Source: Scedosporium boydii
Taxonomy: Eukaryota > Ascomycota > Sordariomycetes > Microascales > Microascaceae
Reading direction: 5' to 3'
DNA: 64,000 nt
Assembly (NCBI GenBank): GCA_002221725.1
Contig: NJFT01000040.1
Span: forward strand, 1-64,000
Below the pieces are notes generated by a model, which saw only the letters and a list, made by a program, of their open reading frames with translations, was not told the origin of the DNA and did not search any database. Shown here in pieces: positions 33,728 through 44,162 of this stretch. How positions within the stretch are numbered: position 1 is the first letter of the stretch; the number at the start of each line of letters is the position of its first letter. The position numbers and the translations under genes were made by a program.

Positions 33728-34629
33728 GAACAAAATACAATGAAGGTCCTCAAATGCTAGGAGAATTCCAATGATATTAACTACCGCGAGTTGTAGAATG
33801 AGGAGAGGGTGACAAGGTAAAATACGTGGAAAAGAAATGATGCAATGAGGCGTCAAAGACAAGAATCCATCGACTAATTTCTAAAGGCGTGCCTGCTAGC
33901 AATCAACTTGTGGACGTATGGTCCCTCGACGTTGGCTAGTTTTCCTCCCATCCTTAGCTTGGTTCCTGAAGACGCGGGGCCTCTATTCAACATCCCAAAC
34001 CCGTAAATCCGGCAGCCAGGCATTCTGCCAACTGCAGATCCTGGCACTCTGACTCCAACAGTCCAATGATGGCCAGCCTTGTTGCGGCCCGCAGGATCAG
34101 GAATATTCGGAGGTGGCGATTTGAAATGACTTAACAGACAAACCAACTTGAGTACTCCGCATGCAGCGGTGTTTCTTTTTCTCCCAATTTCGGTATCTTG
34201 GCGCCACTCATCTCCGGGCGCCGATGGCCCATTGGTCTGTTGAACAACACACTCGAGTGATCAGAAGTCGTTGGCCTCCCGCAGCCATCTCCGTCCAATC
34301 AACACCGGTGCTCGCAGGTGAAGAGATATTTACTGGGCTCCTCCAAACCTTCCGCGATGCAGTTACCCGACGTCACCGCTGTTTTGACAGGTGGCTGGAC
34401 TGAATGCTGTTAGAGCCGGCCAGGGTTGGGGAATGGAAAAAAGGGAAAGGGAGGAAGGGGAGGGGGAGGGTTCAAGCTCCAAGGAACATCTTTAAAGCCA
34501 CAGCCTGCTCCTCAACGATCTGTCCCACTTAACTCGATTCGCTGCAAAACTACCATCAATATATTTTCCTTCAGATTACTGTTCCTGGGGCTGTTTTTTG
34601 GCTGAGTCCCTCGCGAGAGTCTTACTACG
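33728..34629. other. Intergenic region, no convincing gene
   Basis: About 900 bp. A 90-codon minus-strand frame at 33,874-34,146 is rich in Gly, Arg and Pro but has no recognisable domain and is not called. The stretch at 34,435-34,470 is purine-rich. The right end is the promoter of the deaminase gene. Confidence 0.55.
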
Positions 34630-36485
34630 ATGCCAAACTTTTGGACCCCGAGAATACAAGAGGAATTCCACCGAGCCTTGGAAGCTTTGCGCCGAGTAAC
34701 TGAGCAACCACTGGGTGAGACTTTGTACAGAGATGCACAATCTGTGGACAGATCAACAGACCCGCACCAGCTTCAGTTCGAGCACGAGCGCCAAATTGCA
34801 GACCACATCGCCTACCTTGCCCACTCTCAGGAGAGTGTCGAGGCCATATCTGCAGTCTGTGTAGAGGAGCATGATGACCGGCTAGTGATTCGCCTTGCCA
34901 GTAACCATACGCCATCGGAGGCCACTCTTTCGGGGCTGGGACAATTTTTGGAAACCATACGCGTCGGTGCTGCTGAGAGTAAGTAAAGCTCAATGAATAT
35001 GGGGAGAGCAGTCCAAGACCAGGCGTAAAGATTGACCGATCTACCTCAGGACAGTCACAGAGTGATCTCGAGGGACGACTGTTAGACAAAGTTCTATCAA
35101 TAAGCCAGGCAAGAATCCTACAAAGAATGCGACCATCATGGCTGGAGCCTTCCGACTACATCCGTAACCGCAATCGTCCTCACCGTCCTAACCGCTCGAA
35201 GCCACTATGGAAAACCATGGAAGCCGCACTAAACCAGTTCCAAGCCCCTCTCAACGAGCGACTACCAAGTGTCCTCGACCAATCGCGGGAATTAGTGTCC
35301 AGCTTGAAGAGCCTCGACGACCAGGAAATGGACGCGGGTGCGCGCAGTACGCTCCTTCGTAGCATAGTAAAGCAGTGCGCCGACATATCCTGTTACAACG
35401 AGAGGGGCACGCTTGAAGCCCAGATAGCGGGAATCTCCGAAATTTCCGACATGGCCTCAAGGCGGGCAGTTAATGACGTTGATAAAATCGCGCGTTACTA
35501 CGGTCTCTGCGAGGATATCTCGAGGATCGCAGTCAAATCGAGATACCGTCATCTTTTTGAAAGAATCTCTTTACAACACTTGGAGGCCCCTCCGCAACTC
35601 AGCCGTCATGGCAGCACTACGTCTTGCTACGTTCACGCCGAGGTCCAGCTTATCTTGCACTACGAGCGACACCCTCCGGACGGCCTTTGGCCCCGTGTCA
35701 TCGGGGGGAGCAAGTGTGCGTGTTTCATGTGCGACTTGTTCATCCGGAAGGTGGCTAAGTATCAAATCTCGTACTCCCATTGTCGTCTCTACACGCAATG
35801 GACCATCCCCAATGCGCCTTGGATGACGCCGGAACAGGCAGATTCTTTCCGATCCATCGTTGTATCAATGACCGATGAGCTTCGGAGTCTCGAGGCAGCA
35901 GCTAGACGACAGACATCCCGGGGAAATAGAATTTATAGTGGTAATTACACGAGAGAAAGTCGCACCGTGGTGCTGCTCGGCAGCGATCTGTCAACAACAG
36001 AGCTGTCGGACGTGGCTAGTTCTCGGGCGGTCACCGAACTCAACGAAATCGAAGAAGAGCTAGCCTCCTCATCAGAAAGTGGTACGGTGACTCCAGTTCC
36101 GGGGTTGAGGGAAACCAGCTACAGGACACGATCCGTATCGTCGGTGTCTTCCCCCTTTACTTCTTGCTCCTCAGTATCCTCTCTTCACCTCTCAAAATCA
36201 GACTTGCCATACGAAGATTTGATCTGCCCGGAAATTCCACGACTTCGCCTATCACTTGGGGAACTCTCTGTTCTCATTGAATTGGCATCCACAACCTCCA
36301 GGAAGTTGTCCGTGAAGGAGGTCCATGCCCATGAAGCGAGCGACGCCACGAGAGTTGATGTGATGGATCTTCCAACGGAGGGTGGCAAGGGCCTTCCCCC
36401 GCCTGAGGTGGCCTCGGATGTCAAAGTTCGGTTGTACAACGACCCAGGGTTTGAGATAGAGATTAAAGTTTCGTCAGTGTGTTAA
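34630..36485 (+). CDS. OTT_1508-like deaminase family protein
   Basis: Two exons, 34,630-34,978 and 35,050-36,485, joined across a 71-bp GTAAGT...CAG intron; 594 residues. The centre carries the deaminase signature: VHAE at about residues 311-314 supplies the zinc-binding His and catalytic Glu, and CACFMC at 339-344 supplies two Cys zinc ligands, in the context PRVIGGSKCACFMCDLF. This matches the fungal OTT_1508-like branch of the cytidine deaminase superfamily. The N-terminal 140 residues are charged and helical. The C-terminal 200 are Ser/Thr/Glu-rich and probably disordered. The family is predicted to deaminate nucleotides or nucleic acids and has been proposed to act in conflict or self/non-self systems; substrate and role here are unknown. 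Confidence 0.9.
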
Positions 36486-36909
36486 AGGTGTCTACATGGG
36501 AACTATCCTGGATCCATTGCTGTTAGTAAGTTAATAATACGACGTGAGGTGAGGAGAGTCAGAGATGGACGCCCTCCTTGGCTCTTGTCTCGGGGGCTCA
36601 TTCGGCAACCACATCCATCTATGCGAAGTATCTGATCTTCCTAGTGTCCTCTATATGATAAATTGGGAAGAGGGGGGGGGGGGGGGGTTAAGTTTTGCAA
36701 TCAATATTGAGCCTTTTTATCCAAACAGTTGCCCAGAAGGGCAACAAAGAGTCTGCCTAAATATTACGTGATGTTTTCCTTCCTCACGCTGAAGACCTCA
36801 AGATATTCCCCCACCTTTATTTTCTTTGGGTGAAAAAAGTTACAAGAAAAGGAAAATGAAGTAGAGAATGGATAATATCGGAAGAACGCAAAAAGGAAAA
36901 TGAAGCTGA
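36486..36909. other. Intergenic region with a G16 run
   Basis: About 420 bp between the deaminase and the tRNA. It includes a run of 16 G at 36,672-36,687, a simple repeat prone to slippage. No gene is seen. Confidence 0.7.
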
Positions 36910-36990
36910 CGACCCCGACAGGATTCGAACCTGCAATCTTTAGAGGATTCCTATCCGAAATCTAACGCCTTACCATTAGGCCACAAGGCC
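36910..36990 (-). tRNA. tRNA-Arg (anticodon TCG), probably with a short intron
   Basis: The minus strand folds as a cloverleaf: acceptor GGCCTTG with CGGGGTC (including G-U pairs), D arm GCC/GGC around TAATGGTAA, anticodon stem TTAGA/TCTAA and T arm GCAGG-TTCGAAT-CCTGT, with discriminator G. The region between the anticodon stems is 16 nt and begins TTTCGG, giving anticodon TCG followed by about 9 extra bases, as expected of an intron after position 37. The extra bases pair in part with the loop (GGAT/ATCC). Internal A and B box sequences (TGGCCTAATGG, GGTTCGAATCC) are present. CCA is not encoded. Confidence 0.9.
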
Positions 36991-37417
36991 AGCAAGTACT
37001 AGTTTTCGGCCCTAATTCGTGACAAGAGTTTTCGGTGGTGGGGCAGTGAGATTCACAGCTTCTTGATATGCTCTTAGTCTGCAATGGGAGGAAGGACTCT
37101 CGTGAGGCTCAATCAATTTGCGATGGTGCACCGCGAAGCTAAAGATGTGTGGTCAATGCAATCCCAGAGTCTCCTTGGAGGTTTACGACTGCATTTCCAA
37201 ATTTCGATTTGGAAGCCTGAATATGTGTCACACGCTTATCCCAATCGATTTTAGGGAGTAGATGCCTCTTTTCTTAACAGTTTAGATATCGTTTTCGGCG
37301 GAAATATCCTAGCAGGCACAGCCTAGAGAACGCGCACACAGGCGAACGCAGATGAAACACTGCAGCAGCCAAACCAAGACCAACGAACAGAGCGTCACTT
37401 CCCGTAGTCATAACCTC
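36991..37417. other. Intergenic region, nothing recognised
   Basis: About 430 bp between the tRNA gene and the 3' end of the zinc-finger/ankyrin gene. No reading frame of interest. Confidence 0.6.
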
Positions 37418-39198
37418 TTAAGGGTCCGAGTATCCCATCACCATGACCTGCAGGTCACCTTTTTCCTTCACGAAAAGGTCTCCCTGGGGCTGATTAACTT
37501 CTCCTCCAGGCATGATAGAAACGACGGCGTCAAGTGCCGGCGCGAAAGGGAAATCTAATCCCAGCATCTCACCATAGTCAAGGCCATGCCCCATGCCGAA
37601 CTGGATAAAGTCAGCGCCGTTAGCATCGGCGTGAGAGTAAATGTCTGGCAAGTTATGTCTTGCAGCATGAAATTTTGTTGCTTCCAACAACTGTTGAAAA
37701 AGCCTCCCAGTTCCGGCCGCGGCTGCATACCAAACTGGATGTCGTCCTCGACGATCCTTGTGCGCAAGGTTGCCAGCAGCGTTGAGAATATCGGCCGGGT
37801 CCATTCGGAGGATTGCCGCAACGTGAATATTCGTGCGGCCGTAGTCGTCTGTTTTCGTTGCCTTGGCCGGCTTCAGATATATATCCCGGAACACGTCTCT
37901 CCAGTCGGTTGACGATGCCGCTTGCAGTCGGCCACTCTTCATCAAGTCGAGGGTGTCATCAAAGCCAATCCATGTCTTGAGGAGGATTGTCTCGGCAGCG
38001 GATTGCTGGGAAATGTGAGGGGTGAGAGTTGGGTGAATCATGGATGGCCAGCTCCAAAGGGCGGGCATACAATACTGATCCGGAAGCCCAAACTTGCGGC
38101 ATGTAGAAGCCATAAAAGTCGGTATTTTCTGTCTCTTAATGGCCTCACAGAAATCTGGATCGGGGCCCTTCCGTCCAAATACCAGGCTTTTGCTGTGGTA
38201 GAGAATTGCCAGGCATGGCTGTCCGTCACTGATAAGCCTGATAGCTTGCCCACGCAGGTAATCAGCCGACCCGGCAAAAGATAGACACCCTTTTCTGAGC
38301 GAGGTTGGTGTTTCGTGAGTCCCAGATGCCACTAGAGCGCCGGCCAAGGGATCTAGAACAAGACCCATAGCGGCATCCAGCAGGAGACGTTCAGGGGAAT
38401 TTTGCTCAGTTTGTTGGAGCCGCCGAGTGATTTTAGCCCGTGGATGGCTCTGAAACTTGGGCAAGAGCCGCTGCAACCCGTGACGCCTATTAAGGAACTC
38501 CAACTCGGGATGGTCGATGGAAGTGGGGAAATGCTGCCGTTCCCAGAGGCCAGCTAGCGTTCGGTTTGCGCCAGGACCTGCCGACTCCTGCTCAAACATT
38601 TCCGCCGCTGCGAGCTGTAGGATAGCAACCATATTGGCCCTGTGTAGTGGAAGGGAAACAGGAGTCAGTACAATGGTCTGTGAAACACATATCCGGTTGG
38701 GCTTGGGAGATTAGGAGGCGAGGTTCCAACTTACAAGTCGGTGAAATTCCAAATCCACATTCCTGTGGAGCCCAACTTGGCCTCTACTTGAGCAGCAAAT
38801 ACGGGCCTTTTGGGCGATCTGAATTGGCCATCATCGACAGAACCAGTCTCTGGCATCCTTCTGCCCGCGCAGCCAGGGCTTGATGATTCGCGCTTTGCTC
38901 TGTTCTTCCGCGTAGGCTCGGAACAACATCGACCTTTCGCCAAACAGCGAACGCACTTCTGTGGCCACTCCCTAGCCTGTGGCTCGCACTATCAGGTTCG
39001 CACCGTCAGCGGTATCCGGAATAAATGCACTAGGATGAGGCAAGTTCTTACCTTCTTCTTGTCATTTCTGCAAAATGTGCAGCTCAACATATGGAGCCGC
39101 CGCGCCGCACGTGCTGGGGTGAGCGGCGCCGTGGCCAAAACGGTCGCGCAACTGTCCTCATTAACAGAAGCCATAGATGGATGACAGGTTGATTTCAT
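37418..39198 (-). CDS. Zinc-finger protein with ankyrin-like repeats
   Basis: Three exons on the minus strand: 39,052-39,198, 38,735-38,988 and 37,418-38,639, with GTAAGA and GTAAGT donors; 540 residues. Translation could also begin at the internal Met at 39,174. The N-terminus carries a cysteine cluster spanning the first intron: C40, C43, C50, then W57, C61, C64, C70 and C71 (CTFCRNDKKKCEP...WPQKCVRC). This resembles fungal Zn-binuclear-like or related zinc modules, followed by an Arg/Lys-rich stretch. The C-terminal third has two ankyrin-type units (DDYGRTNIHVAAIL and DRRGRHPVWYAAAAGTGRLFQQLLE). A nuclear DNA- or protein-binding role is inferred; no target is known. Confidence 0.82.
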
Positions 39199-39741
39199 GA
39201 CAGAAAATAGGAGTAGAGGTCAATGGAATTGCCCTGTTGAATGGGAAGTGACAATACCTGGAGGTTATAAGCTGCTCCGTCCTGTTTTGGGCGCCGCCGG
39301 TGTAAGACACAGATCAACTCATGGATACTGCGACCAACTGCGACTCTGCCAATTAGACGTGGCCGCCAGTGCGCCACTTGGATCACAATATATGTTGGCA
39401 CTGCAGAGAATCCAGCCGTAAGCCTAAGCCCTCTTGCATTTTGAATTCTGGAGGCCTGGATCGAACCATCGTACGATAATCCCAAAGCTGATCAGGCCAG
39501 AAAGTACAAGGCAGCCCCGCCGTCTTGCCCGCCGTCGGTTGTCGCACATCGTCTGGATTGCGACTCTCTGGGTGGTCATCTGCCATTGGAGATCGCACTT
39601 TGTCCGATTTACGGATCTTGTGAGTTTGTAGAATCCGTATACTGCCATCGAGAAAAAAAAAAAACCTATACCTAAGATCAGTCGATCAACCGTCTACTAG
39701 TCAATTATCTGTCGTTGACCACTCAATTGCCTCAGTAAACC
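39199..39741. other. Intergenic region
   Basis: About 540 bp upstream of the zinc-finger/ankyrin gene. Only weak reading frames; an A-rich run at 39,652-39,664. Confidence 0.6.
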
Positions 39742-39804
39742 ATGCCAGCACCGCTAGTCATGAGTCGCGACACGGCCTCTGGGCTGCAGACAGGTGCCTT
39801 GGTA

Positions 39805-41662
39805 AGTCAAAGGACCCCCTTTTGGTCCACCCCCTCATTTGGTCCACCCCAAAATCCATACCCGCCAATCCACCTACTTATCAAGAACACCTATTTCAAC
39901 CTACTTTCAAGCTACCATGATACATGAACCTGTCTCACTAGTACTTTCCATATCGCTGGATTCATATACATCATTATTAACTTCTTCCACTTCCATTTGG
40001 GCCCTCTGGATATCCTCAATATTTGCAAACTTCGAATTTGGACTTAAATCAACCTTCTTCCGTTTTGTTAGCCTTACAGCTTCAAGCTGACTTTCCAGAG
40101 ACTTAATCTTCTGCTGGGCAGTAGCTAGCTCAAATGACTTCTCCTCAAAAGCTTTGTAGATCTTTTTAAATAGTAGCTGCTGTGTAGTAGTATGTTGATC
40201 AATGGTATTAGATTGGTATAGCTGATCCTGTAGGTCCTTTGCCTTCCTTGGAGTCGACCAGACTATTACAGATAAATCAGATGCCTAATCTAAGTTGGGA
40301 ATAGCTCTATTAGCTTCCTAGGGGGTCCTAGTTCTTTCCTGGAGGGCTTGTCCTAGCTGTTGAACTATATTTGGGCTGAGGAGAGGCTTGGCTATACTTA
40401 TTGGCTAAAGGCTAGTAGCTTTCCACCTACTTCTGATGTTTTTACTAGTTAGACTAGCTATATGGGCCTTTCTATAGTAGGAGAGAAAGTTCTGCTTCCT
40501 AATTATTGAAGAATTAACTGTTTATAGTAGGAATCTAAGCTCTTTTTAGTAAGTAGTCTTTAGAGGACTGAAAATAGATAGATCTAATAGTTGTAAGATA
40601 TGTGAGGTGTGTGGAGGTAAGAAAAGAAGGTGGATTTGATGCTGGAAGTATAGATATATGAAATCTGTAGTTGTATAGCTTCTATAGCTATCTATAATTA
40701 AGAGATGATATTTATTAGGGTCTACTAGCTATATAAGTAGAATGAAGATCTTTTTAAGCTACTTAACTACTATAGTATTAGTAATCTATCTATTATTGGT
40801 TACTGTAAACTGCTAGTCCTTATATAGTATTAAATTAAGTAGAAACTATTGTTGTTAGACTGTTTTTCCCTTGAAAATGACTAGAGGAGGAAGAGAGCGG
40901 CTAGCAGCTGAGATATACTCAATAAAGGAAGTCTAAGTCTGGGATCCTAGCTGTTTCTTGTAAATAGCATGCTTCTAGGTACTTCCAAGTACAAGGCCAT
41001 TAGCTCCCTTGCCTTCTAGGATGCCTGCTTTATCTATATTATACTGATTAGCCGGTTTGATATTCTGAATATCTGGGAGTTGGAAGTAGTGGAACTAGTG
41101 GCGGATTACTTGAACTGTAGCCCTATTGACATGCTTGGAATCGATAGATTTGCTTCTCTGGACCTTTATAGATAGATTCCTTTTGAGGAATAACTGTATC
41201 TACTTCTTTCTAAGTGGCTGGGTGTCTCCTTGGGCTTGTAAGATCCTCTTAGCGAATTCCTTGACTTGTAAGTGGGTTGGAGGAAGTCCTAGGGCGGCCT
41301 GGGTAAGAATCCATGAAGTAAGGAGGCTTTCCTGGGTCTGACTGAGTCTCTGGAAGCTAGAGAAAGCTTCTTTTCTTAGCTGATGGCCTTGTATTCGATT
41401 GCGTAGTGTAGACTTCGGAATCCCCCATTTTTTAACTGCCTTGCGGAATGAGAGACCATTTGCGATGTCATCGAGGGCCATCTGCAGGTCCTCTTCAGTA
41501 TAGTCATTGCCTATACCTGAGAGAAGTTATATTTCAAGTTTGGAAAAGATGTGATTTGAAATGGGTAAGAAATGAAGGTTTTAGTTGTGATGGTTGAAAT
41601 GGCGGTGAGGGATTTTGGGGTGGACCAAATGAGGGGGTGGACCAAAAGGGGGTCCTTTGACT
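39805..41662 (-). mobile_element. Fot1/pogo-type (Tc1-mariner superfamily) DNA transposon
   Basis: A 1,858-bp element with perfect 53-bp terminal inverted repeats (39,805-39,857 and 41,610-41,662) starting AGTCAAAGGACCCCC, flanked by the TA duplications at 39,803-39,804 and 41,663-41,664 typical of the superfamily. Each inverted repeat contains the 13-mer TTTGGTCCACCCC twice. The inside encodes a decayed transposase on the minus strand. Confidence 0.95.
39907..41520 (-). pseudogene. Fot1-like transposase, inactivated
   Basis: The N-terminal part is open from 41,481 to 41,200 and shows the psq-type HTH (YTEEDLQMALDDIANG, then FRKAVKKWGIPKSTLRNRI) and the start of the CENP-B/Tc5-type HTH (LTSWILTQAALGLPPTH). 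The DDE region follows with many TAG/TAA stops. The C-terminus reads SSDMESTSETGSCIMVA with the stop at 39,907-39,909, a typical Fot1 ending. Stops at former Gln codons suggest RIP, milder than in the LTR island. The enzyme would bind the inverted repeats and move the element; this copy cannot. Confidence 0.9.
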
Positions 41663-41838
41663 TAACGCTCGTATTTGGAATTGTCCGTTTCTTCGCACCA
41701 TTGGCTAGCACTTTACTAAAATTTCTCCAGATTATCTGTGTGAGGCAGACGGGGCGTCAACAATATAGTTTATATATCAGAGTATGCGTAAGTAGTCTTG
41801 TTAGTTCGGTGGTACTGCTATTGATGTGTTCGTTCTAA

Positions 41839-42400
41839 TCCTTCGCAGCTACCGTTGGGCAACATGGAAGTCTTCGTTACACATTGTCACGAGACAAACT
41901 CGACGCCGGCCGGCCGCGAGAAGAACGGCGGAAGCCAACCAGCCTCAATTCCAACGTTGGGGAGGTAGGATAATAATGCACGAAAAAAAGTGCGGCGAAC
42001 GTCGTGGGCTATTATAAACTATAAAACATGCCGACAGCTCCTCAGGACTAATCCCCGCGGCCGTTCTCCCCTGAATGTGCATTGGACTCGGCTCTCCCAA
42101 GAACTTGGCTAGTGACTCTATGCTGAAACATGGAGGAGAAGCCTTGGGGTTGACAGCATGTTCGAGTATGCATAGAAGCTCTCATATACATGTCCGAATC
42201 GGTCACAGGAGCTTGGGTAGTTTCGTATAGTCCTGCTCACAGAATCTTACGACAAACCGGTAAATGTGGACGGTGATGGGGAAGTGAAAATGTGTCGCTG
42301 GTGAAGAATACATGAGACGTCTAGCTCGTGAGGAGGGAGTGGCTTTGGATACGTTTCGCGGAATCTCCCCAGCACAATTATAAATTTCTACGTGCTTCCG
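41839..42400. other. Intergenic region
   Basis: About 560 bp between the transposon and the pseudogene pair. No gene recognised. Confidence 0.55.
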
Positions 42401-42419
42401 TAGACGTGGCGCTTCAAAT

Positions 42420-42685
42420 CGACCTGCTCCTTATCCACTGCCTTGATTCTCTCGCGATGTTGTGGGTTGTCGGTTTGAGCACGCTCACTTTTAATTCCAA
42501 AGTCCGACCTAAGTTCCTAAGGTTCTCAACGTCGCTCGTGACATGAAAGGTCGAGGCGACGCAGCTCGCCCTTGGCGACGGGCTATGCAACAAAGCGGAT
42601 GTCTGAATTTGGATTCTGAGCTCGTCAAGCAATTCGTCCATATATTGTTACGTTTCTCGAGCTGAACTCGTGGTGCTATTTGCCT
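42420..42685 (+). pseudogene. Fragment related to the F-box gene at 45.7 kb
   Basis: The plus strand at 42,590-42,680 closely follows 45,983-46,075 inside the F-box gene (shared ACAAAGCGGATGTCTG and TTTGGATTCTGAGC), and weaker similarity extends left to about 42,420 with gaps. The frame is broken (TGA for TGG near 42,605) and both ends of the gene are missing, so this is a truncated, decayed paralogue. Its right end overlaps the 3' end of the DUF3632 pseudogene on the other strand. Confidence 0.7.
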
Positions 42686-43666
42686 CGATGGCCCTCATAT
42701 GCTCCGCCGCCCTACGCGCTGTCACCTGAATCTCTCCGGGCCCTCCCGGCCGAGCTCGCCAAAGCGATTTCTCCAAAAATCCATCGTTCTTGGCATAGCC
42801 CGGGTCGTCCATTATATAGCTTCCCTACGATGATGGATGTCGCCCCATCCTCGTTAGAGTTCTTGTCATTCTGCTGTGCAAATCGAAGGAGCGCTTTGCC
42901 GCTGTCGAAGATCCACTCGCTTGCCGCCAAAATGTTGCACTCTATCGCGCCTCAGTACGCTCTCCCACCCGCTCCTCCTCCAGGGCGGTACGCAACTGCC
43001 AGATGGCATAGGTGTCCCAAGAGGCCAGGCCCGCGCCCAAGCATCTCGCAGCGAAGGAAGTCAAGTTCCGCCACGCCCGGGCAGATTCGGGGTCGGGGAT
43101 TGCACCGCCATAGGCCGGGTCTGCTGCGAAATAAGTTAGCTACTAATCTTCTTCAGGAGTGGAGTTGCTGATTTTTTCCCCCTCCCTTTTAATTTACTTA
43201 CCTACCCAGTGCTCTCTCATGCATGCTCCAAGTAAAGGTAAGTCCCTCCATAACCGACATTCAATCTAAGAAACGCTAGACATGGTAGACATGGCTCTCC
43301 ACGATACTGAGATGAAATGAAACGTACCTCCCATATGGTCACATCACCTTTTGCACAATCTTGCAGCTGGCTAAGGATCCTCACCAGCGTCTCCTGTCCA
43401 TGTCTGCCCGAGTCGTGCGGCAAATCATTCGCAATATCGAGAAACAGGTGCCAAAGTGTCCACAAATACCCTTCGACTTTGCTCGACTGTGTCGAAGGAC
43501 AAAGCTTGTCGAGCTCCCGAGCCGCCACATCCTCGGATCCCCCAGCGCGTGTCCGGAGTGCGACATCAAAGACATTGACGATGGAACTTTCGAGTTCCAA
43601 CAGGTCTCGCTTCTTGATGCGCCGAAGGTAGTTTGGACAGAGACTCTCTAGTGAAACTTTTTCCAT
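42649..43666 (-). pseudogene. DUF3632 family protein, frameshifted
   Basis: Three exons on the minus strand: 43,328-43,666, 43,202-43,265 and 42,649-43,123. Exon 1 holds EGYLWTLWHLFLDIANDLPHD, exon 2 RLWRDLPLLGACMREHW, and exon 3 ESARAWRNLTSFAARCLGAG, all recognisable segments of DUF3632. In exon 3 the frame breaks near 42,940 (before CNILAASEWIFDSGK), again near 42,775 (ERW to FWRNRFGELG) and again near 42,740 (to ARRAAEHMRAIE). Three shifts in one exon with intact splicing upstream indicate a recent pseudogene. The ATG at 43,666 has an ACCATGG context; an in-frame ATG also exists at 43,708. The family has no known function. Confidence 0.85.
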
Positions 43667-43708
43667 GGTTTGTTGCTCGAATAAGGCAGTGGGGAGTTGA
43701 CGACGCAA

Positions 43709-44162
43709 GTTCTGGTGTAATTCGGTTTATAAACTACTGCCTCGACAAGGCTCTGGAAAGTAGAAGCGGAGATGTGAGTTTGGATGGCCTAATATACCGG
43801 ACTAGGTAACACCATCTTCGCGGCTCGGAATGGTATCAAGGCCCCATTCGGGATTCAATGAACGGGCGAACTGATAATGATTTGTTCGGGCCCAAAACAT
43901 GGTGTAGCAGAGTAATGGAGCCAATAAAGCCATACCAGATTTGACTCTGACAATGACAAGATGTTTCATCGATTCGTGTTTTTCTTTAGACGTCATTTTC
44001 ACCCCCTAAGTAGCAAGTCAGAAGGGAGTGCGCCAGCGCGATGAATGTGTCTTATGATTTAGATACAATAATCATAGAGAGGCAAAAGTTCTGCGTCACG
44101 ACCCTGTGAATCCGAATTACGGCCACGAATCACGAAACCATTGTGCCCGGCGATGTTTCTGA
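43709..44162. other. Intergenic region, nothing recognised
   Basis: About 450 bp between the DUF3632 pseudogene and the ankyrin remnant. Only short frames without features. Confidence 0.55.

Larger units (their letters stand above)
39742..41838 (+). pseudogene. Possible small ORF interrupted by the Fot1-like transposon
   Basis: An ATG at 39,742 opens a frame of 20 codons up to the TA target of the transposon. Joining 39,804 to 41,665 keeps the frame open with a hydrophobic stretch, to a stop at 41,836-41,838 or to a possible donor GTATGC near 41,782. The product is not recognised and the start context is ordinary, so the gene may be fictitious; if real, the transposon has disrupted it. Confidence 0.35.

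Noticed and set aside
33874..34146. 90-codon minus-strand frame between acyltransferase and deaminase
   Set aside because: No recognisable family or signal peptide, and nothing else supports it.
34630..36485. The deaminase as the cause of the C-to-T changes in the repeat island
   Set aside because: The pattern is that of RIP, which is attributed to DNA methyltransferase-like proteins; proximity alone is no evidence.
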